This document shows, in pieces, positions 8,086-15,431 of a stretch of 64,000 nt of DNA. The notes under the pieces were generated by a model that did no database searches, was not told the origin of the DNA, and saw nothing but the letters and a program-made list of their open reading frames with translations. The position numbers and the translations under genes are program-made. How positions within the stretch are numbered: position 1 is the stretch's first letter; each line of letters starts with the position of its first letter. The stretch is from JAKLIN01 sp049288015 (lineage in GTDB: Archaea; Nanobdellota; Nanobdellia; Pacearchaeales; GW2011-AR1), in NCBI GenBank assembly GCA_049288015.1, contig JBAQGX010000003.1, forward strand, positions 124,001 to 188,000, given 5' to 3'.

Positions 8086-8657
8086 ATCCCTCTTCTATCT
8101 AATTCATTATTTACTATTGCAACTACATGGCTTGCAAAGTACATCTTGGGACCTAAAGAAACTACATTTGCAATGCTCTTTATTCTTTTCAGTTCTTTTT
8201 TTGGAATACCTTTATGATCTCCCAAAATAAAAACACAATCTTTTTTCATTTCAGCATCTCTAATGTCTTCCCCCTGCTTGTCAAGTAAGAAGATTTCATT
8301 ACCCTGTTCAGAAAGCTCCTCAATTACTTTCATTAAGCTCTTTTTTTCAACAAAACATCCGGGAAGAACTTCTGTCTTTTGGTCTTTTCTATATTTGTAA
8401 AGGATTTTTTTTATTAAGGTGGCAACATCTTTTTTGCTTATATCAAGTTCGGGGTTAGCTTGTATCTCAATATGCTTTGGAGGATCTGGCATTCCGTAGA
8501 AAACGAGATGTACTTTTGTATCTTCTCTGACATCATGAGATAGGAAGATACTTGCAATTAGGACATGTATTGCGATATCCATTCTCCCAGCCTTCATTAA
8601 ATCGCTGAAATTTCCTGAAGTCTGTGCATGCCTTGAAAAATAAATAAAATGTCTCAT
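8082..8657 (-). CDS. trmY: tRNA (pseudouridine-54 N1)-methyltransferase TrmY
   Basis: 191 residues of the archaeal DUF358/SPOUT family. It uses S-adenosylmethionine to methylate N1 of pseudouridine 54 in the T-loop of tRNA. Diagnostic segments are the N-terminal FIYFSRHAQTSGNFSDL, HLVFYGMPDPP and the SPOUT knot near the C terminus (CVFILGDHKGIPKKEL then VVSLGPKMYFASHVVAIVNNELDRR). Length and motif order are normal. Another tRNA/rRNA modification gene, cbf5, lies one gene upstream. Confidence 0.93.
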   Translation of the reverse strand: MRHFIYFSRHAQTSGNFSDLMKAGRMDIAIHVLIASIFLSHDVREDTKVHLVFYGMPDPPKHIEIQANPELDISKKDVATLIKKILYKYRKDQKTEVLPGCFVEKKSLMKVIEELSEQGNEIFLLDKQGEDIRDAEMKKDCVFILGDHKGIPKKELKRIKSIANVVSLGPKMYFASHVVAIVNNELDRRGI

Positions 8658-8665
8658 TTTTGGAA

Positions 8666-9157
8666 TTATAGCTTTTTATTGAAATAATAATCAAGTACAA
8701 TCCTATAAGTATTTATTAAGATTAAGAATACACAGAATCCAGCCAACTCTCCGATAAAGGAGCTAAGATATGGTACTTCACCTTTTCGGAACACTAAATT
8801 AGTAATAAATAAAACCGTGGGGTAGGAAAAGCATATGCATATCAAAAATGCTACAGGGGTGAATAAGGTTATATCTTTAGCGAACTTTCCAATTGAGAAT
8901 TTGTGATGGCTCCTTTCATCATGTATTCTTGCAGAAAGCCAAAACACAGAACTTCCAAGAATTGAACCAAATAATGTGGCAAAAGAGACAAATCTCCCGT
9001 TTTTTAATATCAAAGAACCAAGGAATCCCATTATAACCGCCCCAATTATTGCACCAGTCTCACCAATAAATATCTCCTTGTTAAATTCTATGGCTCTGCT
9101 GCTTAATTTCATCCTGTGCTTGATCCTAGTTTTCAATTTAAACTTAAAATTGACCAT
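8666..9157 (-). CDS. Hypothetical membrane protein, about four helices
   Basis: 163 residues. A basic N-terminal amphipathic part (KFKLKTRIKHRMKLSSR) is followed by about four hydrophobic helices, of which the first, ETGAIIGAVIMGFLGSLIL, is Gly-rich. A His-rich loop (ARIHDERSHHKFSIGKF) lies between helices 2 and 3. No known family recognised. It starts 8 bases upstream of trmY on the same strand, which suggests joint transcription but does not reveal a role. Confidence 0.7.
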   Translation of the reverse strand: MVNFKFKLKTRIKHRMKLSSRAIEFNKEIFIGETGAIIGAVIMGFLGSLILKNGRFVSFATLFGSILGSSVFWLSARIHDERSHHKFSIGKFAKDITLFTPVAFLICICFSYPTVLFITNLVFRKGEVPYLSSFIGELAGFCVFLILINTYRIVLDYYFNKKL

Positions 9158-9220
9158 TTGTATCTATATTGTTGTTGATATATAAAGGCACCGACAGCCT
9201 CAATAAATTGGCAAAAATCA

Positions 9221-10126
9221 TCAATTGATTCCTTGTGTAAATACAAATTCTGGTTTAGAAAAAATGCTGCCCTCTGCGAGAACTTTTGACATTTCTATGA
9301 ATTTATTATCACAAAAAATGCACACTATATCGTCTTTTTCAAACTTATTGAAATCTCTGAAATTTTTTAGGTCTTTTTTCTGGATTGGTTTACCTGTAAG
9401 GAGATTTTTCAGATCTTTTGCATTTATTTCAACGACTGGATATATTTTAGAAACAATTTCCCCAGGAATTACCATATTTCTAAGCTCTTTTTCATTTCCC
9501 TTATTATATTCTTCAATGGCCTTTTCCAAGTCATATAATTTTACACTAGGATAATCTGTGCCGTTTTCTTTGAAGATTCCTGCTCTTATTCTTCTTAATT
9601 CAAGCATGTGCGCTCCAATTCCAAGATGATCACCTAAATCTGATACTAATTTTCTTATGTAAGTGCCTCCCTGAACCTCTGCTCTGAACAATATATCTTT
9701 TCCATTCTGTTCTATTATCTCAAATTTTTTTATTTCTCTTTGCCTTTCTACTCTCTTCACTCTAGATTTCTTTGGTGGAAGCTGGTTTATGTTTCCAAGA
9801 AATTTCTCTTTTATTGCTTCTTTTATTCTCTCAATAGGAATCTCTTCGTGAATTCTCATGATTCCAACGTATTCTTTGTCTTCGCCAAGGAAGAATCCTG
9901 TTAATTTGCATGCCCTATTCAATGCAACGGGTAAAACTCCCGTGACCTTTGGATCCAGCGTTCCAAAATGGCTTGTTTTTCTTACTCCTATATTTCCCAT
10001 TGCCTTTCTTGTATAGTCAGAGACATCGAAGGATGTAGGTCCAGAAGGTTTGTCAATATTTATGATCCCAAACTCTAACAATTCTTTTGTGGATTTGCTT
10101 TCCTTTATTTTGTTGATATCTATCAT
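9221..10126 (-). CDS. cbf5: tRNA/rRNA pseudouridine synthase Cbf5 (TruB family)
   Basis: 301 residues. The TruB catalytic domain holds KPSGPTSFDVSDYTRKA and catalytic Asp58 in HFGTLDPKVTGVLPVAL; GGTYIRKLVSDLG and ELRRIRAGIF are further family blocks. The last 80 residues form a PUA RNA-binding domain. Archaeal Cbf5 is the catalytic subunit of H/ACA guide RNPs and can also make pseudouridine 55 in tRNA. Its start codon overlaps the end of the AlkD-like gene (ATGA). No H/ACA partners (Nop10, Gar1, L7Ae) are in the window. Confidence 0.93.
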   Translation of the reverse strand: MIDINKIKESKSTKELLEFGIINIDKPSGPTSFDVSDYTRKAMGNIGVRKTSHFGTLDPKVTGVLPVALNRACKLTGFFLGEDKEYVGIMRIHEEIPIERIKEAIKEKFLGNINQLPPKKSRVKRVERQREIKKFEIIEQNGKDILFRAEVQGGTYIRKLVSDLGDHLGIGAHMLELRRIRAGIFKENGTDYPSVKLYDLEKAIEEYNKGNEKELRNMVIPGEIVSKIYPVVEINAKDLKNLLTGKPIQKKDLKNFRDFNKFEKDDIVCIFCDNKFIEMSKVLAEGSIFSKPEFVFTQGIN

Positions 10127-10854
10127 TTTCTTTTCTTCTTAGTTTTAGCCTCTTCTTTTAATTTTTCTCTTTGTTTCTTTGCTGTTTCTTTTTTTATATT
10201 TCTTAGTTCTGTCATTTTTTCTGTTGCATAAGAGAATGCTATCGGTTTCATATCCAAATGCATCATTAAGAAATCTCTTAGTGCAAGTCTGTTCTTTTTA
10301 CCCATTTCTCTTAGCATCCACCCCGCTCCTTTTTGCACATAAATATTGTTATCGTAAACTAATCTTTCCGCAAGCCTTAGAGTTAACTCATTCTTATTTT
10401 CCTTAATCAATGGGTAGGTTGAGACGATACTTATTCTTCTCATCCAAGGATTCTTGCTTTCACTCATCTCTTTTATTTCTTTAATCAACTGGAGATTGTC
10501 TCTTACTATTACTCCAAGAATGTGAGCTGAGATTTCATCTGCATGATCCCAAGTTTTTATTCTTTCTATTCTTTCAATCAAAAATTTCCATAATTCTGGC
10601 TGGTTGGTCTTGGCAAATTTTCTGATTAGATATAACGCGAAACTCATCTCTTCATGATTTCCGCTCTTCCACAATTCATCAAAAGTATTTAATGCAGAAT
10701 AAAAATCATCTTTGTCTTCTTCAGTCAGCTTTCTTATATCCGGAACCCTTAGTCCATAGAATTCATAAGGCGATTTCAGATACCTTTTGGCGAAATCCGC
10801 TCTTCTTTTGTCTCCAAGCTTGATTAATTCTTCTCTTATTTCTTCAGTTTCCAT
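10123..10854 (-). CDS. AlkD-like DNA alkylation repair glycosylase
   Basis: 243 residues of tandem HEAT-like helical repeats as in AlkC/AlkD enzymes, which remove cationic alkylated bases without flipping them. Family hallmarks include RVPDIRKL near residue 36, the TWDHADEISAHILG segment containing the Trp/Asp pair that lines the active site, and NPWMRRISIVSTYPLIKE with the catalytic-region Arg. The C terminus is a Lys-rich tail (KKETAKKQREKLKEEAKTKKK). It opens the run toward cbf5 and faces the divergent endonuclease III gene across 48 bases. Confidence 0.88.
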   Translation of the reverse strand: METEEIREELIKLGDKRRADFAKRYLKSPYEFYGLRVPDIRKLTEEDKDDFYSALNTFDELWKSGNHEEMSFALYLIRKFAKTNQPELWKFLIERIERIKTWDHADEISAHILGVIVRDNLQLIKEIKEMSESKNPWMRRISIVSTYPLIKENKNELTLRLAERLVYDNNIYVQKGAGWMLREMGKKNRLALRDFLMMHLDMKPIAFSYATEKMTELRNIKKETAKKQREKLKEEAKTKKKRK

Positions 10855-10902
10855 AATATACTATTTCTAAAACCTTTTAAAAATATAATTACTATTATAT
10901 AA

Positions 10903-11520
10903 ATGGATTTAGGAACTGCACTGAAAGAACTATCACTTTTAGATAAAGATGCTAAAAATATGCGATTGGCTGCAGAGAATTGGAAAAATGACTGGCAAAC
11001 CCTTATTTCAATAATTCTGTCTGCAAGGACAAGGGATGAAAAAACGATAGAAGTGGCAAAAAAACTTTTTAGCAAGTATAAAAACGCTAAAGAATTGTCA
11101 AACGCAAATATAGAAGATGTAAAAGAAATAGTTAAGACTGTAAATTACTATAACAATAAATCAAGGAACATAATAAAATGCTCTGAAAAGATTGCTACTG
11201 AATATCACAATAAAGTTCCTAAGAAAGAAGAAGAATTGCTAAGGCTTTCAGGCGTTGGAAGAAAGACAGCAAATGTTTTCTTATCAGAAATTGGAAAGGA
11301 TGGTCTTGGTGTTGATACTCATGTTTCTTATATTTCTCAAAAATTAGGCTGGACCATGAATTCTAATCCGCATAAGATAGAACAAGACCTGAAAAAATTA
11401 TTTCCAAAAAAATATTGGAAAAGAGTTAATCCTATATTAGTAAGATTTGGAAAAACACACATAAGCAAAAAACACAAAGATGAATTACTGAATCAAATTA
11501 AAGAAAAACTTAAGAAATAG
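10903..11520 (+). CDS. nth: Endonuclease III-like DNA glycosylase (no Fe-S cluster)
   Basis: 205 residues of the HhH-GPD superfamily. The helix-hairpin-helix and catalytic Lys are in LSGVGRKTANVFLSE, and the catalytic Asp in GLGVDTHVSYISQKLGW. Such enzymes remove oxidised pyrimidines and nick the abasic site. The C-terminal C-x6-C-x2-C-x5-C iron-sulfur motif of standard Nth is absent: after RFGKTHISKKHKDELLNQ no Cys remains. The gene starts a plus-strand run of base-repair genes and shares a short promoter region with alkD. Confidence 0.9.
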   Translation: MDLGTALKELSLLDKDAKNMRLAAENWKNDWQTLISIILSARTRDEKTIEVAKKLFSKYKNAKELSNANIEDVKEIVKTVNYYNNKSRNIIKCSEKIATEYHNKVPKKEEELLRLSGVGRKTANVFLSEIGKDGLGVDTHVSYISQKLGWTMNSNPHKIEQDLKKLFPKKYWKRVNPILVRFGKTHISKKHKDELLNQIKEKLKK

Positions 11521-11525
11521 AAAAC

Positions 11526-11780
11526 TTATCTTCTTCTTGATCTTGAACGTCTTCTTGGTTGTCTTCTCTCAGATTTCTTCTGGAAGAATAACAGATAAAT
11601 TATAGGTAAAATTCCAAGTGTGTTGAAAATAAAGATGCATACAAACCATCCTAACTGCTTCTGTGTTCCGCTCTTCCATAAACCGATTCCTTTCCAAATA
11701 GCTTCCCAAATCATGAGAACAACAAAAATTGCTATTGCAGCTGCAGAAAGTCCTAAACCACTTAGCATTGGATATAACAT
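11526..11780 (-). CDS. DUF5652 small membrane protein
   Basis: 84 residues, two transmembrane helices with the DUF5652-type pattern WEAIWKGIGLWKSGTQKQLGWF followed by NTLGILPIIYLLFF, then a very basic Arg/Ser tail. This family is spread over CPR bacteria and DPANN archaea and resembles the phospholipase D N-terminal membrane module. Function unknown. It lies opposite to its neighbours, between the endonuclease III and Ogg genes. Confidence 0.8.
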   Translation of the reverse strand: MLYPMLSGLGLSAAAIAIFVVLMIWEAIWKGIGLWKSGTQKQLGWFVCIFIFNTLGILPIIYLLFFQKKSERRQPRRRSRSRRR

Positions 11781-11837
11781 TGTATATATTACATTAAATA
11801 TGATTAATTTAAATACCTTTTGTTTTTTAATGGAAAA

Positions 11838-12464
11838 ATGGAAGAATTGATAAGGATAATTGAGGATCTTAAAAATTCTGAAATTAAAAATACTGTAGAT
11901 TCTCGTATGAAAGAGTTCGAAGAACTTGGAAAAAAAGAATCGGAAGAAATATTCAAAGAGCTTTGTTTTTGTTTGCTTACTGCAAATTTTAGCGCTTCAG
12001 GTGGGATTAAAATTCAAAAAGAGGTTAATGAGGGATTTCTTGTTCTTCCAGAACCAGAATTGGCAAAAAAACTTTCTGAGCTTGGGCATAGATTTCCAAA
12101 TGCAAGAGCAAGATTTATTTTTGAAGCAAGAAAATATAAAAATAATATAAAAGAAATTCTTAATTCATTTGAAACAGAATCAGAAATAAGAAGTTGGCTT
12201 GCAAAAGATGTAAAAGGTCTCGGGATGAAAGAAGCTAGTCACTTTTTAAGAAATATTGGATACAAAAATCTGGCTATAATTGATTTTCATATTCTTGATC
12301 TTCTAGAAAAATATAAACTGATCGAAAAGCCAAAAACCATGTCTCCAAAAAATTATGTAGAAATAGAGAATGTTCTTAGACAACTCGCGCAAAGAACAGA
12401 TACTAAACTTGGAGAGCTAGATCTGTATCTATGGTATAAAGAAACAGGAAAGATTTTGAAATAA
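11838..12464 (+). CDS. ogg: 8-oxoguanine DNA glycosylase/lyase, Ogg2 type
   Basis: 208 residues from the ATG at 11838; an in-frame TTG at 11820 is a less likely start. It matches the archaeal Ogg2 family: CFCLLTANFSASGGIKIQKEV at the N terminus, LGHRFPNARARFIFEARKY, helix-hairpin-helix with catalytic Lys in VKGLGMKEASHFLRNIG, catalytic Asp in AIIDFHILDLL, and C-terminal ELDLYLWYKETGKILK. It excises 8-oxoguanine from DNA and cleaves the backbone. It is one of a set of damage-handling genes here (AlkD, Nth, three Nudix). Confidence 0.92.
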   Translation: MEELIRIIEDLKNSEIKNTVDSRMKEFEELGKKESEEIFKELCFCLLTANFSASGGIKIQKEVNEGFLVLPEPELAKKLSELGHRFPNARARFIFEARKYKNNIKEILNSFETESEIRSWLAKDVKGLGMKEASHFLRNIGYKNLAIIDFHILDLLEKYKLIEKPKTMSPKNYVEIENVLRQLAQRTDTKLGELDLYLWYKETGKILK

Positions 12465-12959
12465 TCACTTAGACTTTTTCCAAATGTTAACGTCTTCACC
12501 CTTCATCTTTTTATCAAGCATTTCCAATTCTTCATAAATTCCTTCTATTAAATCATAATTCTTTGATTCTTCAAGTGATACCCATGCAGAATCTGAAAGA
12601 GCATTACATAATTTTAGGTTAAAATCGTCTTTAGGTTTTGCATATAAACTAACAATTATGCAAGGTATTCCATCTGGACGAACATAAACCATACTGGTTA
12701 CATAACCAATATCTTTGATTTCAATATTGACCTCTTCCTTGATTTCTCTATTCAAGACGTCCTCAAAGATATTATACCAATGGCTAGAAGTATCTTTTTC
12801 TCTTAATGAATAATTCAAAACTTCTAATTTACCTCCTGGAACGGTCCACTTTCCTGGAAATGCCTTTTCCCATTCTGCCCTTTTCGTAATCAGGAATTTT
12901 CCATCTTTTACAAGAATCCCTGTAACAACGACATAATGTGCTAAATTTTTATCGTACAT
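12465..12959 (-). CDS. Nudix hydrolase with interrupted Nudix box
   Basis: 164 residues. The Nudix fold is clear from the N-terminal strand VVVTGILVKDGKFLITKR, FPGKWTVPGGKLE and the helix DVLNREIKEEVNIEI. The usual box GX5EX7REUXEEXGU is split: about 18 extra residues (LREKDTSSHWYNIF region) sit between GGKLE and the REIKEE helix. The metal-binding Glu residues of REIKEE remain, so activity on a nucleoside diphosphate derivative is plausible. The substrate is unknown. Its 3' end abuts the convergent ogg gene, with no gap. Confidence 0.85.
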   Translation of the reverse strand: MYDKNLAHYVVVTGILVKDGKFLITKRAEWEKAFPGKWTVPGGKLEVLNYSLREKDTSSHWYNIFEDVLNREIKEEVNIEIKDIGYVTSMVYVRPDGIPCIIVSLYAKPKDDFNLKLCNALSDSAWVSLEESKNYDLIEGIYEELEMLDKKMKGEDVNIWKKSK

Positions 12960-13012
12960 GAAAAATATTTATTACACAAATATTTAAATAATTCCTCAAA
13001 AAAATTGACTTG

Positions 13013-13618
13013 ATGACATCTGATAAGATTTTGGAATTATTCTTATTTAATAAGAGATTAAAATTTAATGAGATAGAAAAATTGGCAAAAATTCGTTCTA
13101 ATAAATTAGATTATTATCTTAAAAAATTAATGCAAAAAAGTATCATAATAAAAGAAGGATCATATTATCAATTGAGTGAATCATCAGAATATTTGATTCC
13201 GTATATCTCGAACAAAAGAGCTGCCTTGCCTGTGATTTTAATAAAAATAGGAAAGGGGAAAAACTTTTTTCTATTTAAGAGGGAAAAAAGACCTTACAAA
13301 GGAAAATTTTCTCTTCCAGGAGGTAGGATTCTTTTAGGAGAAGATCTTGCTGATTCAGCCCAAAGGATAATGAAAGAAAAGTTTAGTGTGGAAGTTAGAT
13401 TAAAAAAAATAGATTCGGTCTCGATAGAACATATAGTAAAAAATAAAAAAATAATTCATACTTTCTTGTTAATACTGGTTTCTGCTGAAACAAAACAAAA
13501 AATCCCCTTAATAAATATCACAAGAAAAAAGAAAGAAATAATATCCAGCGATTACAAGCTTATTACAAGTAAAGACCTCCCTGTAAGAATAAACAAAATA
13601 ATTTCAAAAGATGATTAG
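13013..13618 (+). CDS. Winged-helix/Nudix protein with degenerate Nudix box
   Basis: 201 residues from ATG 13013 (a TTG precedes it). Residues 1-65 form a winged helix (DKILELFLFNKRLKFNEIEKL, IRSNKLDYYLKKLMQKSIIIKEG) and residues 70-190 a Nudix domain (PYKGKFSLPGGRILLGEDL). In the Nudix box REUXEE reads RIMKEK, so two metal ligands are replaced and catalysis is doubtful. This looks like a regulator that senses a nucleotide metabolite, similar in concept to NrtR but with the domains in the opposite order. A TATA-like element (AATATTTAAATAATT) precedes it, shared with the divergent Nudix gene. Confidence 0.8.
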   Translation: MTSDKILELFLFNKRLKFNEIEKLAKIRSNKLDYYLKKLMQKSIIIKEGSYYQLSESSEYLIPYISNKRAALPVILIKIGKGKNFFLFKREKRPYKGKFSLPGGRILLGEDLADSAQRIMKEKFSVEVRLKKIDSVSIEHIVKNKKIIHTFLLILVSAETKQKIPLINITRKKKEIISSDYKLITSKDLPVRINKIISKDD

Positions 13619-14079
13619 AAGTCACAAACTTCCTGAATATTATAATCTATAATTTTATCTTGATTTTCAAAATAAGTCTTTCCTCTAAATTTCTTTCCTT
13701 CCAAGAGTATTTTCATCCAATATTCGTCACCCGGCCACATTTTATCATAAGGGATTTCACTTACCTTGAACCATTGAGTCCTCATTTCTTCAGTCTCTCT
13801 AGGAGTTCCGCAGTATTTTAAAATTTTATAAATATGAACTTCATGTACCTCCAGACTGTCCTTGAATTCAAATTCCATTATCCCAACTTTTTCATATTTT
13901 AGAACTTTAAGTGTAGATTCTTCTTCAAATTCTCTGAAAACTGCTTCTTCAAGGGTTTCTTCCGGCTTGACTTTCCCTCCAAAACTATTCCATCTTCCTG
14001 CTCCAAAACCTCTTTTCTTCATTCCCAAAAGAATATTATCTCCTTCTAAAAGTAGACATAAAGTCATTAATTTTTTCAT
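13615..14079 (-). CDS. MTH1-like 8-oxo-dGTP diphosphatase (Nudix)
   Basis: 154 residues strikingly similar to animal MTH1/NUDT1 along the whole length. The block GMKKRGFGAGRWNSFGGKV is nearly identical to the eukaryotic one; the Nudix box ends FREFEEES; the pocket residues appear in PYDKMWPGDEYWMKILLEGK; and the C terminus has NQDKIIDYNIQEV. The expected role is hydrolysis of oxidised purine nucleoside triphosphates to keep them out of DNA, complementing the nearby Ogg glycosylase. It ends 4 bases inside the convergent wHTH-Nudix gene. Confidence 0.92.
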   Translation of the reverse strand: MKKLMTLCLLLEGDNILLGMKKRGFGAGRWNSFGGKVKPEETLEEAVFREFEEESTLKVLKYEKVGIMEFEFKDSLEVHEVHIYKILKYCGTPRETEEMRTQWFKVSEIPYDKMWPGDEYWMKILLEGKKFRGKTYFENQDKIIDYNIQEVCDF

Positions 14080-14126
14080 TTCTGTAACTGGACTATTTAC
14101 TTTAAAAGTATTTATTCACCGAAGAA

Positions 14127-14723
14127 TTATTGTCCTCTTGAAACTTGATTATAACCTAATCTCTCGTTTTTTGACTGCTTTGGAGATTTAGCTTTTGCAA
14201 TATGCTTATCTTGTTTTGACATTTCCTTTTCAAGCTCTTTTGTTGCTTCTGCGGAGGCTTCTTTCTTCTCTTCCTTTTCTTTTGCCTCTTCAGGGGTTTC
14301 CTGCGCTTTGTTTTCCTCTTCTTTCTGTTCACGAGCTTCCTTTAATCTTTCAATTGCAGATTTCTTCTTGTTTGCAACTTCTGTGGCTTTCTTGTTTCTA
14401 TTTTCTAATCTTATCTTCTTGAATTTCAAATTTTCTGGGAATTCAGCCAATTGAGCTATTACTTTATCTCCATCTTTTATTGCTTTAACTTTGATCTTTG
14501 ATGGTGGATTTTTGATACTCCTCTTCCATATGTATTCATTCAAAAATTTGTCAACTCTAACTTTGTTCAAATCTCTGTCTCTTATTTTCATATGTCTTAC
14601 GAGAAATTCTCTTATGGCTTTTACAGCTCTATTTGCCCTTTTATATCTAGCAACATGTTTCCACTTTGCTCTTAAGGGGATAATATATTCTCTTTCAACT
14701 TTGTCAGATTTTGTTTCAGCCAT
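14127..14723 (-). CDS. rpl31e: Ribosomal protein L31e with long charged extension
   Basis: 198 residues; the ribosomal domain is residues 8-95 (REYIIPLRAKWKHVARYKRANRAV, FLVRHMKIRDRDLNKVRVDKFLNEYIWKRSIKNPP), which is the full normal L31e. The remaining 100 residues are a Lys/Glu/Ala-rich tail predicted to be helical or disordered. L31e sits at the polypeptide exit tunnel of the large subunit, so the tail would project near the nascent chain. The gene follows rpl39e by 2 bases in the order S19e-L39e-L31e, the usual archaeal cluster. Confidence 0.93.
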   Translation of the reverse strand: MAETKSDKVEREYIIPLRAKWKHVARYKRANRAVKAIREFLVRHMKIRDRDLNKVRVDKFLNEYIWKRSIKNPPSKIKVKAIKDGDKVIAQLAEFPENLKFKKIRLENRNKKATEVANKKKSAIERLKEAREQKEEENKAQETPEEAKEKEEKKEASAEATKELEKEMSKQDKHIAKAKSPKQSKNERLGYNQVSRGQ

Positions 14724-14725
14724 TT

Positions 14726-14929
14726 TTAACCCATATAGGACTTTCTCATTTTTCTTGGTTTAATGTTAAGTTTTGTTCTTCTCCATGATCTTCTATTTCT
14801 CGTTACTGCAGAAGGATGGATTCTTTTTCCTACTCCGTATTTTTTCAATATGACCCAAACAGGAGCCCACTTGGTCTGCCTGTTTTTCTTCATTAACTTT
14901 ACTTTTTTAGCGTGATTTTTTATTCCCAT
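14726..14929 (-). CDS. rpl39e: Ribosomal protein L39e
   Basis: 67 residues, all basic, with the family core KKNRQTKWAPVWVILKK and RRSWRRTKLNIKP. Canonical L39e is about 51 residues; this one has an extra insertion (YGVGKRIHPSAVTRN) in the middle and a C-terminal KMRKSYMG. L39e threads through the large subunit near the exit tunnel. Its first 10 bases overlap the end of the S19e gene. Confidence 0.9.
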   Translation of the reverse strand: MGIKNHAKKVKLMKKNRQTKWAPVWVILKKYGVGKRIHPSAVTRNRRSWRRTKLNIKPRKMRKSYMG

Positions 14930-15354
14930 ATGCCCTCCAGGAATTTTCTTCCCTTTTCTGTTAATTGTCTTCCGGGCTTTCTGCTCTTTACTCCCTTTAC
15001 TGTTTTTGCGATTTCAGTAAATCCTGCTTTGTCAGATTGCTGTAGAATTGCTCTGATTATCTTTCCTCCAGATTTCCTGAATTCTTCCGGCTTGTATCCT
15101 CTTGATTTTCTGCTTCCATATCTTGTTCTTAATCTACTTACTCCGACGATTTTTCTCTTGTAAATTTGTCTTAGAATACTTGCAGCTCTTTTATACCAGA
15201 AATCTTTGTCTTCAATAGGTCTTTGTTTTGATGGTCCAGATTTTACAAATTTGATCCATTCAGGCTCTTGGAATTCCTCCATTTTTTTAAGAGCTTCTGC
15301 TAGTTTCAGATTATATTCTTGCGCACCTAGATCATATATAGGATTTTTTTCCAT
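14920..15354 (-). CDS. rps19e: Ribosomal protein S19e
   Basis: 144 residues, full length for the family. Typical segments are PEWIKFVKSGPSKQRP, DKDFWYKRAASILRQIYKRKIVGVSRLRTRYG and a C-terminal GRQLTEKGRKFLEGI winged-helix end. S19e belongs to the small subunit head and is needed for late small-subunit maturation in eukaryotes and archaea. It leads the S19e-L39e-L31e unit and overlaps rpl39e by 10 bases. The leader upstream contains a hairpin (15364-15377). Confidence 0.95.
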   Translation of the reverse strand: MEKNPIYDLGAQEYNLKLAEALKKMEEFQEPEWIKFVKSGPSKQRPIEDKDFWYKRAASILRQIYKRKIVGVSRLRTRYGSRKSRGYKPEEFRKSGGKIIRAILQQSDKAGFTEIAKTVKGVKSRKPGRQLTEKGRKFLEGIWE

Positions 15355-15363
15355 TTTACAGCC

Positions 15364-15377
15364 GTTCCTTACGGAAC
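15364..15377 (-). promoter_or_regulatory. Hairpin in the S19e leader
   Basis: GTTCC-GTAA-GGAAC (read on the minus strand) forms a 5-bp stem with a GTAA tetraloop (GNRA type) about 10 bases before the rps19e start codon. A second small inverted repeat (GGC..GCC) lies just upstream. It could mask or present the start site or bind a ribosomal protein for feedback control; that is inference. Confidence 0.35.
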
Positions 15378-15431
15378 TAGATTGGCCTAAGCCATTTAGC
15401 TAAAAATCAGAACTAGAATTCATTTATAAAT

